This document shows positions 17,560 to 25,118 of a stretch of 64,000 nucleotides of DNA, piece by piece; within the stretch, counting starts at the first letter, position 1, and each line of letters starts with the position of its first letter. The position numbers and the translations under genes were made by a program. The stretch covers positions 186,001-250,000 of the forward strand of contig CAWEET010000023.1 in assembly GCA_963808165.1 (NCBI GenBank), given 5' to 3'. The notes under the pieces were generated by a model. That model did not search any database and had not been told where the DNA came from. It was given only the letters and a program-made list of their open reading frames with translations. Source of the DNA: Thiosocius sp963808165. GTDB lineage: Bacteria; Pseudomonadota; Gammaproteobacteria; Chromatiales; Chromatiaceae.

Positions 17560-18675
17560 CTAATCGGTGCTGACGAATTCGACCACCTCGAGGTCGAAAC
17601 CCGCCAGTGCATGCAGGTGTTTCGGTGCACTCATGACCCGCATCTGGCGTACCCCGAGATCAACGAGGATCTGAGCCCCGACCCCGATGGTGCGCAGATC
17701 GTCATCCTGACGCTGGCTGCGCTCCGGAATCTGATCCTCGACGCCGTGCCATTTGTAGTCCTGGATACGTTGCACGATGTCGCGCGTGGTGTCGTAGTTG
17801 CGCAGAACAACGATGACTCCCTCGCCTTCAGCCGTTACCTGATCCATCACCCGGCGCAGCGGCCAACCGCAGTCACGCGTACCCTCGAACAGATCACACA
17901 AGGTGTTCTGCACATGCACCCGGACCAGGGTTGGCCGATCAGGGCTTATCTTGCCCTTCACCAGCGCCAGGTGCATCTCGGCGCCAATGACGTCCTGGTA
18001 GGCGAGCAATTGAAAATCACCATGCTGCGTCGGCAGATTGCAGGATGTCACCCGTTCGACGGTCTTTTCATGCTGAATCCGGTACTGGATCAGGTCCGCG
18101 ATGGTACCGATTCTCAAATCGTGCTCGGCGGCGAATTTTTCCAGATCTGGACGACGCGCCATGCTGCCGTCTTCATTGAGAATCTCAACGATCACAGCGC
18201 TCGGCGAGAAACCGGCCAGGCGCGCCAGGTCGCAACCGGCCTCGGTGTGCCCGGCACGCACCAGCACCCCGCCTGGCTGCGCCATCAATGGGAAGATGTG
18301 CCCCGGTTGCACAAGGTCCTGCGGCTGCGCATCCGTCTTGACTGCCGCCTGGACCGTGGTCGCGCGGTCGGCCGCGGAGATCCCCGTGGTGACACCCTCC
18401 GCCGCCTCGATCGAAACGGTGAAATTGGTCGACTCGAGCTGATTGTCCGTGTTGACCATCAGCGGCAGACGGAGCTGCCGGCAGCGTGCCTTGGTCAGCG
18501 TCAGACAGATCAGCCCGCGGCCGTACTTGGCCATGAAATTGATGACCTCGGCCGTAGTGCACTCGGCGGCCGCAACCAGATCGCCCTCGTTTTCGCGATC
18601 CTCGTCATCCATTATGATGACCATACGGCCGCGACGCAGGTCGTCGATGATTTCTTCGGTGCTGTTAAGTTCCAT
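17560..18675 (-). CDS. ribBX: DHBP synthase with degenerate GTP cyclohydrolase II domain (RibBX)
   Basis: Makes 3,4-dihydroxy-2-butanone 4-phosphate from ribulose 5-phosphate for riboflavin. The RibB domain is intact: DDEDRENEGD at 23-32, KYGRGLICLTL, and AGHTEAGCDLARLAG with the catalytic His143. The C-terminal half (about 205-371) has the fold of GTP cyclohydrolase II but not its site. Of the three zinc cysteines (SECLTGD and RCDCG in active enzymes) only one remains in place (NTLCD and TRDCG here), and the R-x-Q-E-G-R-G-I-G-L loop is replaced by LRNYDTTRDIV. A separate RibA is therefore needed elsewhere. No FMN riboswitch fits in the 66-base gap upstream. Confidence 0.92.
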   Translation of the reverse strand: MELNSTEEIIDDLRRGRMVIIMDDEDRENEGDLVAAAECTTAEVINFMAKYGRGLICLTLTKARCRQLRLPLMVNTDNQLESTNFTVSIEAAEGVTTGISAADRATTVQAAVKTDAQPQDLVQPGHIFPLMAQPGGVLVRAGHTEAGCDLARLAGFSPSAVIVEILNEDGSMARRPDLEKFAAEHDLRIGTIADLIQYRIQHEKTVERVTSCNLPTQHGDFQLLAYQDVIGAEMHLALVKGKISPDRPTLVRVHVQNTLCDLFEGTRDCGWPLRRVMDQVTAEGEGVIVVLRNYDTTRDIVQRIQDYKWHGVEDQIPERSQRQDDDLRTIGVGAQILVDLGVRQMRVMSAPKHLHALAGFDLEVVEFVSTD

Positions 18676-18741
18676 GCTATCGCATCGGATTCGGCAAACG
18701 GTGCAGTTTACCAGTCATTGCCCCAGGGAGAGAATGCCCGA

Positions 18742-19383
18742 ATGACTGAATCTGAGGGTGTCATCAAGTATAGGCTCGCGTATCGACCCGGCCCGCTGCC
18801 ACCGTCGGGCAGTCTGGACGAGCTGTTCCGCTGGTTCAGACGCTGCCGCGAACGGGGCCTGATCGGCCGCGACCCCGAACGCTACGGGGGCTTCGCGTTC
18901 GGCAACATAAGTTGCCGCGCCGCCGGCGGATTCATCATTTCGGGAACCCAGACCGGGGGTAATGATTCGCTGCGTGCGGACGACCTGGCCTGGGTTGAGT
19001 CTTTCGATGTGGGGCGCAACCGTCTGCTGGCCAGTGGCCCGAGTCGGCCTTCTTCCGAAGCGATGACCCACGGGCAGATCTATCAGGCACTGCCCGGAGT
19101 CAAGGCGGTCATCCACGTCCATTCACCGGCAATCTGGCGCAACGCGCGGCCGCTGGGCGTCCCGCTGACCGACCCCTCAGCCGCTTACGGCACGCCGCAG
19201 ATGGCTACCGAAGTCACACGCCTGCTGACCGCCTCGCCACCTCGGACGGCGGGCCTGTTCGTCATGGGTGGTCACGAGGACGGCGTGGTCGGCTATGGCA
19301 GCGAAATGGACGCTGCCGGTCAATTGCTGATGGACACCCTGGAAGCTGCGGAGCAGCCGACCGCCGGGGCGACCGCCCCATGA
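18742..19383 (+). CDS. Class II aldolase/adducin family protein
   Basis: Zinc-dependent aldolase/epimerase-fold protein of 213 residues. Seen: GGFAFGNISCRAAGGFIISG (substrate loop), MTHGQIYQALPGVKAVIHVHSP with the H-x-H metal pair, and a late GLFVMGGHEDGVVGYG with another metal histidine. Start ATG 18742 follows GGGAGAGA. The in-frame open region continues far upstream, but it is antisense to ribH and ribBX and not credible. The stop overlaps the next gene's ATG (ATGA). Specific substrate unknown. A patatin partner is unusual for this fold. Confidence 0.82.
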   Translation: MTESEGVIKYRLAYRPGPLPPSGSLDELFRWFRRCRERGLIGRDPERYGGFAFGNISCRAAGGFIISGTQTGGNDSLRADDLAWVESFDVGRNRLLASGPSRPSSEAMTHGQIYQALPGVKAVIHVHSPAIWRNARPLGVPLTDPSAAYGTPQMATEVTRLLTASPPRTAGLFVMGGHEDGVVGYGSEMDAAGQLLMDTLEAAEQPTAGATAP

Positions 19384-20315
19384 GCGGTTCAGCGCAAAAG
19401 GCCAAGGGCAAGACCATCTCCCTGGTGCTGGGCAGCGGTGGCGCCCGCGGACTGGCCCACATCGGCGTGATCCGGGTGCTGGAAAGCCAGGGCTGGAAGA
19501 TCGGAGCCATCGCCGGCAGTTCGATGGGGGCGCTGATCGGGGGCTTCCATGCCGCCGGCAAACTCGACGATTATGCCGAATGGGTGCAGGACCTTACCGA
19601 GCTCAACGTACTGCGCTATCTCGACATCGCCTGGGGCGGCGCCGGATTGATCAAAGGTGAGATGCTGATGGAGACGCTGCAGGAATTCGTCGGCCAGCAC
19701 CGTATTGAAGACCTGCCGATCGCGCTGACGGTCGTCGCGGCCGACGTGCTGTCACGCAAGGAGATCTGGCTCACCCGGGGCGATCTGTTCGACGCCATCC
19801 GCGCATCGATCGCGGTGCCGACCCTCTTCACACCCCATCTGATCAACGGGCGACTGCTGCTCGACGGCGGCATTCTCAACCCGGTGCCGATCGCGCCAAC
19901 CCTGCAGGACTCCACCGACGCGATTATCGCGGTCAGCCTGTCCGGCGTGCCGAGAGGGATCGACGGCGGGAGCAGGCGCGCCGCCAAGCCCGCGGGCGAG
20001 CAAGCGGCGCCCCGCCATCGCTACCAGAAGAAGATCGACGCATTCATCGACAAATTACAGGAAAGCCTCGGCCTCAGCGACGACGAAAGCGACCAACCGA
20101 GCCTGTCGCTGACGGAGGCCGCCCTGCTGTCGCTGGACGCGATGCAGGCCAGCATCGCGCGCTGCATGCTGGCCGCCTATCCACCCGATCTGCTGATCGA
20201 GATCCCGATCAATACCTGCGGCGCACACGAGTTTTACCGCGCAAGCGAGGTGATTGATGTCGGCAGCCATGTGGCTTCGCAGGCTGTCGAGCGTTTCCTC
20301 AACCGCAGCGACTGA
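19380..20315 (+). CDS. Patatin-like phospholipase
   Basis: Serine acyl hydrolase of the RssA/YchK type. Seen: oxyanion glycine loop LGSGGARGLAHIGVIRVL, nucleophile elbow G-S-S-M-G at 46-50 (Ser48), and the catalytic aspartate in LLLDGGILNPVPI. The dyad is complete, so it should be active on lipids. A charged insertion around 195-230 (RRAAKPAGEQAAPRHR) is longer than in the simplest members. No signal peptide, so cytoplasmic. Coupled by a 4-base overlap to the aldolase/adducin gene. Confidence 0.88.
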   Translation: MSGSAQKAKGKTISLVLGSGGARGLAHIGVIRVLESQGWKIGAIAGSSMGALIGGFHAAGKLDDYAEWVQDLTELNVLRYLDIAWGGAGLIKGEMLMETLQEFVGQHRIEDLPIALTVVAADVLSRKEIWLTRGDLFDAIRASIAVPTLFTPHLINGRLLLDGGILNPVPIAPTLQDSTDAIIAVSLSGVPRGIDGGSRRAAKPAGEQAAPRHRYQKKIDAFIDKLQESLGLSDDESDQPSLSLTEAALLSLDAMQASIARCMLAAYPPDLLIEIPINTCGAHEFYRASEVIDVGSHVASQAVERFLNRSD

Positions 20316-20329
20316 ACGACTGGGGCCGG

Positions 20330-20992
20330 TCAGTCGCCGGTGAATCCGGCGCGTATCAACAATGCGTGATCGACCTGCCCGGCACCGGCCTGCGCGGCCG
20401 CGTCACCGAGCAGCAGTCGCTCGAGATAGCGCGCGAGCAGATCGACCTCGAGGTTAACTCGCCGGCCGGACACATAGCCTCCGATGATGGTCTCCTGCAG
20501 CGTGTGCGGCACGATGTTGAGATCGAAGCGGCGCCCGTTGACCGCATTCACCGTGAGGCTGGTGCCGTCGACAGTGATTGATCCTTTGTGCGCTATGTAG
20601 CGGGCCAGTTCCGCTGGCGCCTCGATGGTAAAACGCACTGAACGGGCGTCGCCGTGCCGCTCGATGACGCTGCCCAGCCCGTCCACATGACCGCTGACCA
20701 GATGACCACCGAGCCTGCTGGCCAGTGTGAGCGCCTTTTCGAGATTGACCGGATCGCCGGTTTTGAGCGCCCCAAGCGTGGTAAGCGACAGGGTCTCGCG
20801 CGAGACATCCGCCAGAAAGCCGTCCCCGGGCAGTCCCACTGCCGTGAGGCAGACGCCATTGACCGCAATGCTGTCGCCCAGCTGGACGTCGCCGAGATCA
20901 AGCTTCCCGCTGCGGATACGCAGGCGGAAGTCACCGCTCCGCGGCTGCAGTTCGGCAATCTCGCCCATCGCTTCGATAATCCCGGTAAACAT
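20330..20992 (-). CDS. ribE: Riboflavin synthase alpha subunit
   Basis: Dismutates two lumazines to riboflavin. The duplicated lumazine-binding barrels start with MFTGIIEAMGEI and the second at LGGHLVSGHVDGLGSV; VNGVCLTAV and VDGTSLTVNAVNGRRFDLNIVP show the paired substrate loops. ATG 20992 begins the invariant MFTGI; the ATG five codons upstream is not conserved. Stands alone on the minus strand; ribD lies 2.3 kb further upstream, with a MITE-like element and a chemoreceptor gene between. Confidence 0.95.
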   Translation of the reverse strand: MFTGIIEAMGEIAELQPRSGDFRLRIRSGKLDLGDVQLGDSIAVNGVCLTAVGLPGDGFLADVSRETLSLTTLGALKTGDPVNLEKALTLASRLGGHLVSGHVDGLGSVIERHGDARSVRFTIEAPAELARYIAHKGSITVDGTSLTVNAVNGRRFDLNIVPHTLQETIIGGYVSGRRVNLEVDLLARYLERLLLGDAAAQAGAGQVDHALLIRAGFTGD

Positions 20993-21058
20993 CTGCGCAC
21001 TCCTCACCTCGCCTCACGACCCGCATATTCTACCGTGCAGCAGCTCCTGGCGACTCCA

Positions 21059-21216
21059 GGGCATCTCTAATAATCCTGGGTGCGCAGATTGGGCGACATA
21101 ACTCGGGACATCAAGGCGAAGACCGCACGTAATAGCTGGCTATTGCGAAGGTCTTCAACGCAGAGAGCGCGGATTATGCCGTTCAAGATGCCATCTATGG
21201 ATTGTTAGAGGTGCCC
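21059..21216. mobile_element. MITE-like element with terminal inverted repeats
   Basis: 158 bases with no gene. The ends are imperfect inverted repeats, GGGCATCTCTAATAATC at 21059-21075 and GATTGTTAGAGGTGCCC at 21200-21216 (15 of 17 match). Inside is a long hairpin: GAAGACC (21118-21124) with GGTCTTC (21150-21156), and AATAGC with GCTATT around a two-base turn (21131-21144). No clear target duplication. It lies 67 bases upstream of ribE and 60 bases before the chemoreceptor gene. Size and ends fit a non-autonomous derivative of an insertion sequence. Confidence 0.65.
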
Positions 21217-21276
21217 TCAAGTTCCGCCTGAGATCGCCGAACTCCTGCGACGCAAGCGTAGTTTCGGGTCAGCAAT

Positions 21277-23304
21277 ATGTTCAGTGTCGGAAAGCGAATC
21301 GGTCTTGGTTATCTGCTGATGTCCGTTTTGCTGGTCGGGATCGGTCTGGCGGGGCTGCTAGCCGCGGATCGGATGAGCACTGCGCTCAATCGCATCACCG
21401 GTCCGGTGAACGCCACCGTGCGTTCCGTCGACAAGGGCATCCGTGGCGTCCTGCTACAGATGATCGGTGTGGACATGGCCCTGACCGGCCAGCCTGACCC
21501 GGCGCAGGCACAGCTCGCCGCCGGCAGCGAGCTGGCCCGGATCTCGTTCGACGCCATCAGCGCCGCCGGCCTGGTGTCGGCCGATCAACTCGATGACATA
21601 CGGCAGAAGATGCTCGATTTCGCCCAGGTGCGGCAATCGCTGCTCGGCCTGCACAGCGACTACGTCAGGCGCTATGGCGCGCTGCTGACCACCATCGAAC
21701 AGACCAAGGACCTGCTGCTGGTGATCGAGGAGGAGGCCAGCCAGGCGTTGGTAAACCTTGAGTGGGACGCTGGCATGGCGGAAAACGAGTCGAGCAACGC
21801 CACCGAGACGGAGGAATGGGCCATCGTCACGGCGACCTCGGACGCCCGGCTGGCGCTGATGACGCGATTGTTCGATTACCGCCAGCTGCTGGACGACCCG
21901 GGCAACGGGGATCTCGTGCAGGCCGCCGAGATCAGCCTCGGAGACCTCGGCATCTACATGGCCCAGCTCGCCGAATCCGACTCCCTGCGCGGCAAGCCGG
22001 TCGGCAGGGGCCCATTCGCCAGGCTGACCTTCGATGTCGCGCTGAGTCAACTGGTGCCGGCGAATGCAGAGCAGTTCGATGCCGCACTGAACACGCATGT
22101 CGAGCTGCGTCGGACGCGCGAGCGCTACGGTGAAGTGGCTGATGCCCTGATGCAGGACGCCGGGAAAATCGAAGACACCAGCCGTGCGATCGAACTCGAA
22201 CAGCTGCGCGGCGCCGGCCAGGCGCGAAGTTCCGCCATCTGGATGATTATCGGCCTGATCCTCGTCGGCCTCGGCATGGCATTCGCCGCCTATGTGATGA
22301 GCATCCGCACCATTGCCACCCCGCTACGTCGCGTCGCCGACCGCATGCACGAGATCGCACGCGGTGACGGCGACCTGACCGCACGCCTGGAGATCGGTGG
22401 CAAAGACGAGATCAGCGAGGTCAGCCGCTCGTTCAACGAATTCGTGGAAAAAATCCGTGAAACCGTATTCGAGGTCAGCCGCGCAGTGCTGCAGCTGGCC
22501 GGATCGTCTCACCTGATGGACGAATTCACCGGCGCCAACCTGAACCGCTCGAGCCGCCAGCAGGCGGAAACGGCGCAGATCGCGACGGCCACGCAGGAGA
22601 TGACCCTGAAAGTGTCGAATGTCGCCGACTCCGCGAAGGGAGCGCTGGACAGCGCCAATCATGCCCAGTCAGAGGCGAACGCCGGGCAGGCGATCATCCG
22701 CGACACGCTTGAGGCGATTCGGACCCTTGGCGACCAGGTAGAATCGGCCGCATCCACGATCGACTCGCTGGAACAGGAGAGCGACGCCATTGGTGGCGTG
22801 ATCGACGTCATTGAAGGCATCGCCGAGCAGACCAATCTGTTGGCGCTCAATGCAGCGATAGAGGCAGCGCGCGCCGGCGAGTACGGGCGCGGTTTCTCCG
22901 TTGTTGCAGATGAGGTACGCACCCTGGCGAACCGTACCCAGGAATCTACCGCGCAGATCCTCGGCTTGGTGGAACGCCTGCAGGCACAGGCACGAGCGGC
23001 TGCCCGGGTGATGAATGAGAGCAGCACAATGGCACAGGCAACGGTCGAAAAAGGCGAAAAGACCGGGGCCTCGTTCAGCAACATCGTCGACTCGGTGGCC
23101 AGCATCCAGACTGTCAACAAGCAGATCGCGCGTGCCGCGACGGAGCAGCTGGCGGTCGCCGAGGACATCTCTCAGAGCCTGGTCAGGATCAACAGCGACG
23201 GCGAGAAAATCGTCGCTGACAACGACAAGCTGAGCGATGCCGCACACTCATTGTCGGGCCTTTCGAAACAGCTGGAAACCTTACTCAGTCAGTTCCGCAC
23301 CTGA
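21277..23304 (+). CDS. Methyl-accepting chemotaxis protein
   Basis: Membrane chemoreceptor feeding CheA/CheW. First membrane segment at about 8-30 (GLGYLLMSVLLVGIGLAGLLAA), a periplasmic region of about 290 residues without a recognised ligand signature, a second segment near 315-340 (AIWMIIGLILVGLGMAFAAY), HAMP, then a cytoplasmic signalling domain. The hairpin tip is EGIAEQTNLLALNAAIEAAR followed by AGEYGRGFSVVADEVRTLA. It has no CheR-binding pentapeptide at the end. Its 3' end overlaps that of ribD by 20 bases. Insertion of this gene and the element upstream separates ribE from ribD. Confidence 0.93.
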   Translation: MFSVGKRIGLGYLLMSVLLVGIGLAGLLAADRMSTALNRITGPVNATVRSVDKGIRGVLLQMIGVDMALTGQPDPAQAQLAAGSELARISFDAISAAGLVSADQLDDIRQKMLDFAQVRQSLLGLHSDYVRRYGALLTTIEQTKDLLLVIEEEASQALVNLEWDAGMAENESSNATETEEWAIVTATSDARLALMTRLFDYRQLLDDPGNGDLVQAAEISLGDLGIYMAQLAESDSLRGKPVGRGPFARLTFDVALSQLVPANAEQFDAALNTHVELRRTRERYGEVADALMQDAGKIEDTSRAIELEQLRGAGQARSSAIWMIIGLILVGLGMAFAAYVMSIRTIATPLRRVADRMHEIARGDGDLTARLEIGGKDEISEVSRSFNEFVEKIRETVFEVSRAVLQLAGSSHLMDEFTGANLNRSSRQQAETAQIATATQEMTLKVSNVADSAKGALDSANHAQSEANAGQAIIRDTLEAIRTLGDQVESAASTIDSLEQESDAIGGVIDVIEGIAEQTNLLALNAAIEAARAGEYGRGFSVVADEVRTLANRTQESTAQILGLVERLQAQARAAARVMNESSTMAQATVEKGEKTGASFSNIVDSVASIQTVNKQIARAATEQLAVAEDISQSLVRINSDGEKIVADNDKLSDAAHSLSGLSKQLETLLSQFRT

Positions 23305-24433
23305 CCAGCGGCGCATACGAAAGGCGCAGATCGCGGCCCACCTGCCGCACCGCACGCAGCCCCAGTTCAATGCGCTGATCCATCCGCTCGAGGCCCGGGA
23401 GGCCGACCAGCCCGCGTGCCGCATGCCCCATCAGGTGTGGTGCGACATACACAATCAGTTCGTCGACCAGGCCGACCTGCAGCAGACTACCGGCGAGCGT
23501 CGGCCCCGCCTCCACCAGCAGTTCATTGGCCCCTCTGTCGGCCAGCAGGGCCATCACCTTTGCCAGGTCCAGACGGCCGCCGAGCTGTGGCAGACGGGCG
23601 ACATCGGCGCCTGCGGCACGCAGTTCACTTTCCGTCTCTATCGGAGCACCATCGCCGCAGATGATCAGGGTGTCGCCCGGCAGACCCAGCATGCGCGCGC
23701 GCGGCACGGTACGCAGGCGCGTATCCAGGACGACGCGCAGCGGTTGCCGCAGGGAGTCTTCGCGCTCAACGCCGAAAAGCGCCTGGACCGGCAGCCGCAC
23801 GTTCAGCGAGGGATCGTCTGCCAGCACGGTACCGACACCGGTGAGGATCGCGCTGCTGCGGGCACGCAACAATTGCACGTCACGTCGCGCATCCTCACCG
23901 GTAATCCACTGGCTCTCGCCGCTGGCCATCGCGGTGCGCCCGTCCAGGCTCATCGCGAGCTTGCAACGCACATAAGGCCGGCCATGCTGCATGCGCTGCA
24001 CGAATCCGCGGTTGAGCGCCGCAGCATCGGCCTCGAGCAGGCCGACCCGGACGTCGATGCCCGCCTCACCCAACCTCGCCAGCCCCTGGCCGGCGACCAG
24101 TGGATTGGGGTCGCGCATCGCGGCAACCACGCGATTCACCCCGGCCTCGATCAGCGCGTCCGCACAGGGTGGCGTGCGTCCGCGATGGGAACACGGCTCC
24201 AATGTCACATAGGCGGTGGCACCGCCCGCCCTGGCACCGGCCTGCGCCAGGGCAAGGCGCTCCGCATGCGGCTCGCCTGCCTTGCGATGCCAACCCTCGC
24301 CGACCTGTCGCCCGTCGCGCACCAGCACACAGCCCACGCGCGGATTTGGATCTGTAGTGTACAGACCGCGTTCCGCAAGGCGCAGTGCGTGCGCCATAAA
24401 CCGATGGTCTTCGCCAGTGAACGCAGCGGTCAT
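23285..24433 (-). CDS. ribD: Bifunctional diaminohydroxyphosphoribosylaminopyrimidine deaminase / reductase
   Basis: Second and third steps of riboflavin synthesis. The deaminase domain has the zinc site HAERLAL and PCSHRGRTPPCADALI. The reductase domain follows from about 150 (RPYVRCKLAMSLDGRTAMAS, ITGEDARRDVQLLRARS, ILTGVGTVLADDPSLNVR). Length 382. The start overlaps the nrdR stop (ATGA), the widespread nrdR-ribD coupling. The C-terminus converges with and slightly overlaps the chemoreceptor gene. Confidence 0.95.
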   Translation of the reverse strand: MTAAFTGEDHRFMAHALRLAERGLYTTDPNPRVGCVLVRDGRQVGEGWHRKAGEPHAERLALAQAGARAGGATAYVTLEPCSHRGRTPPCADALIEAGVNRVVAAMRDPNPLVAGQGLARLGEAGIDVRVGLLEADAAALNRGFVQRMQHGRPYVRCKLAMSLDGRTAMASGESQWITGEDARRDVQLLRARSSAILTGVGTVLADDPSLNVRLPVQALFGVEREDSLRQPLRVVLDTRLRTVPRARMLGLPGDTLIICGDGAPIETESELRAAGADVARLPQLGGRLDLAKVMALLADRGANELLVEAGPTLAGSLLQVGLVDELIVYVAPHLMGHAARGLVGLPGLERMDQRIELGLRAVRQVGRDLRLSYAPLVRCGTD

Positions 24434-24933
24434 TTCTCTTCGTCGAGAAAATCCAGCTGCTGGCGCCTGGCCTCGGGCGTCAGCTGGCGCTCTAGCCTCT
24501 CGATCTCCTCGCGGAACGCATTGACATCCTCGAACTGGCGGTACACCGAGGCGAACCTGACATACGCGACCTGGTCGAGCCTGTTCAGCTCATCCATCAC
24601 CAGTTCCCCGATCGTGCGTGACGAGACTTCGCTTTCGCCGCCGGCCATCAGGCGGCGCGTGATGCGATTGATCGCCGCGTCGGTCGCCTCGGTGGACACC
24701 GGGCGCTTCTCCAGTGCGCGCTCGATGCCGGCGCGCAGCTTGCGCTGTTCGAAATTGACCCGTCGCCCGTCGCTCTTGACCACGCGCGGCAGGTTGAGCT
24801 CGGCGGTCTCGTAGGTCGTGAAGCGTTCCTTGCAGACATTGCACTCGCGGCGCCGACGCACCTGGTCGCCGTCGCCGTGCAATCGCGAATCGACTACCTT
24901 GGTGTCCTGGGCTCCGCAGAAGGGGCAGCGCAT
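24430..24933 (-). CDS. nrdR: Transcriptional repressor NrdR
   Basis: Represses ribonucleotide reductase operons in response to dATP/ATP. N-terminal zinc ribbon MRCPFCGAQDTKVVDSR with the second pair CNVC, then the ATP-cone (LPRVVKSDGRRVNFEQRKLR, ERALEKRPVS). Length 167 is slightly above the usual 150-160. Upstream, a repeat element fills the gap to glyA, so its promoter may lie inside that element. Followed by ribD with overlapping start and stop. Confidence 0.95.
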   Translation of the reverse strand: MRCPFCGAQDTKVVDSRLHGDGDQVRRRRECNVCKERFTTYETAELNLPRVVKSDGRRVNFEQRKLRAGIERALEKRPVSTEATDAAINRITRRLMAGGESEVSSRTIGELVMDELNRLDQVAYVRFASVYRQFEDVNAFREEIERLERQLTPEARRQQLDFLDEEK

Positions 24934-24946
24934 CAGATCGGGTGAC

Positions 24947-25118
24947 TAGGGTCTGTAAACACAATGCGGATACCCAACCCGAAGGGACGGGGCCATTTTT
25001 CCGCATGACCGCGTTGCCCTTTCGCTGATGTACGGCAGGTACAAAGCGCTCAGCGCGCCTTGTACTGCGAAAAAATGACCTCCGTCGATGAATATCCGCA
25101 TGGTGTTGACAGGCCCTA
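24947..25118. mobile_element. MITE-like repeat, complete copy (family shared with 37317-37444)
   Basis: 172 bases filling the glyA-nrdR gap. The ends are 26-base inverted repeats that match at 23 positions: the left begins TAGGGTCTGTAAACAC (24947) and the right ends GTTGACAGGCCCTA (25118). Both begin with TA, as expected for insertion into a TA target. The centre has a strong hairpin, GTACAA-a-GCGC with GCGC-c-TTGTAC (25039-25065). The right-end TA supplies the TAG stop of glyA. A second, inverted and partial copy lies at 37317-37444. It carries no transposase gene. Confidence 0.75.

Noticed and set aside
17035..18741. Long 5' extension of the aldolase/adducin frame
   Set aside because: The extension is antisense to ribH and ribBX; family similarity begins at ATG 18742, which has a good ribosome site.
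18676..18741. FMN riboswitch upstream of ribBX
   Set aside because: The gap is only 66 bases and shows none of the conserved RFN element blocks.
23237..24814. 525-codon plus-strand frame
   Set aside because: Antisense to ribD and nrdR, both complete and conserved; its first codons overlap the chemoreceptor gene in another frame.
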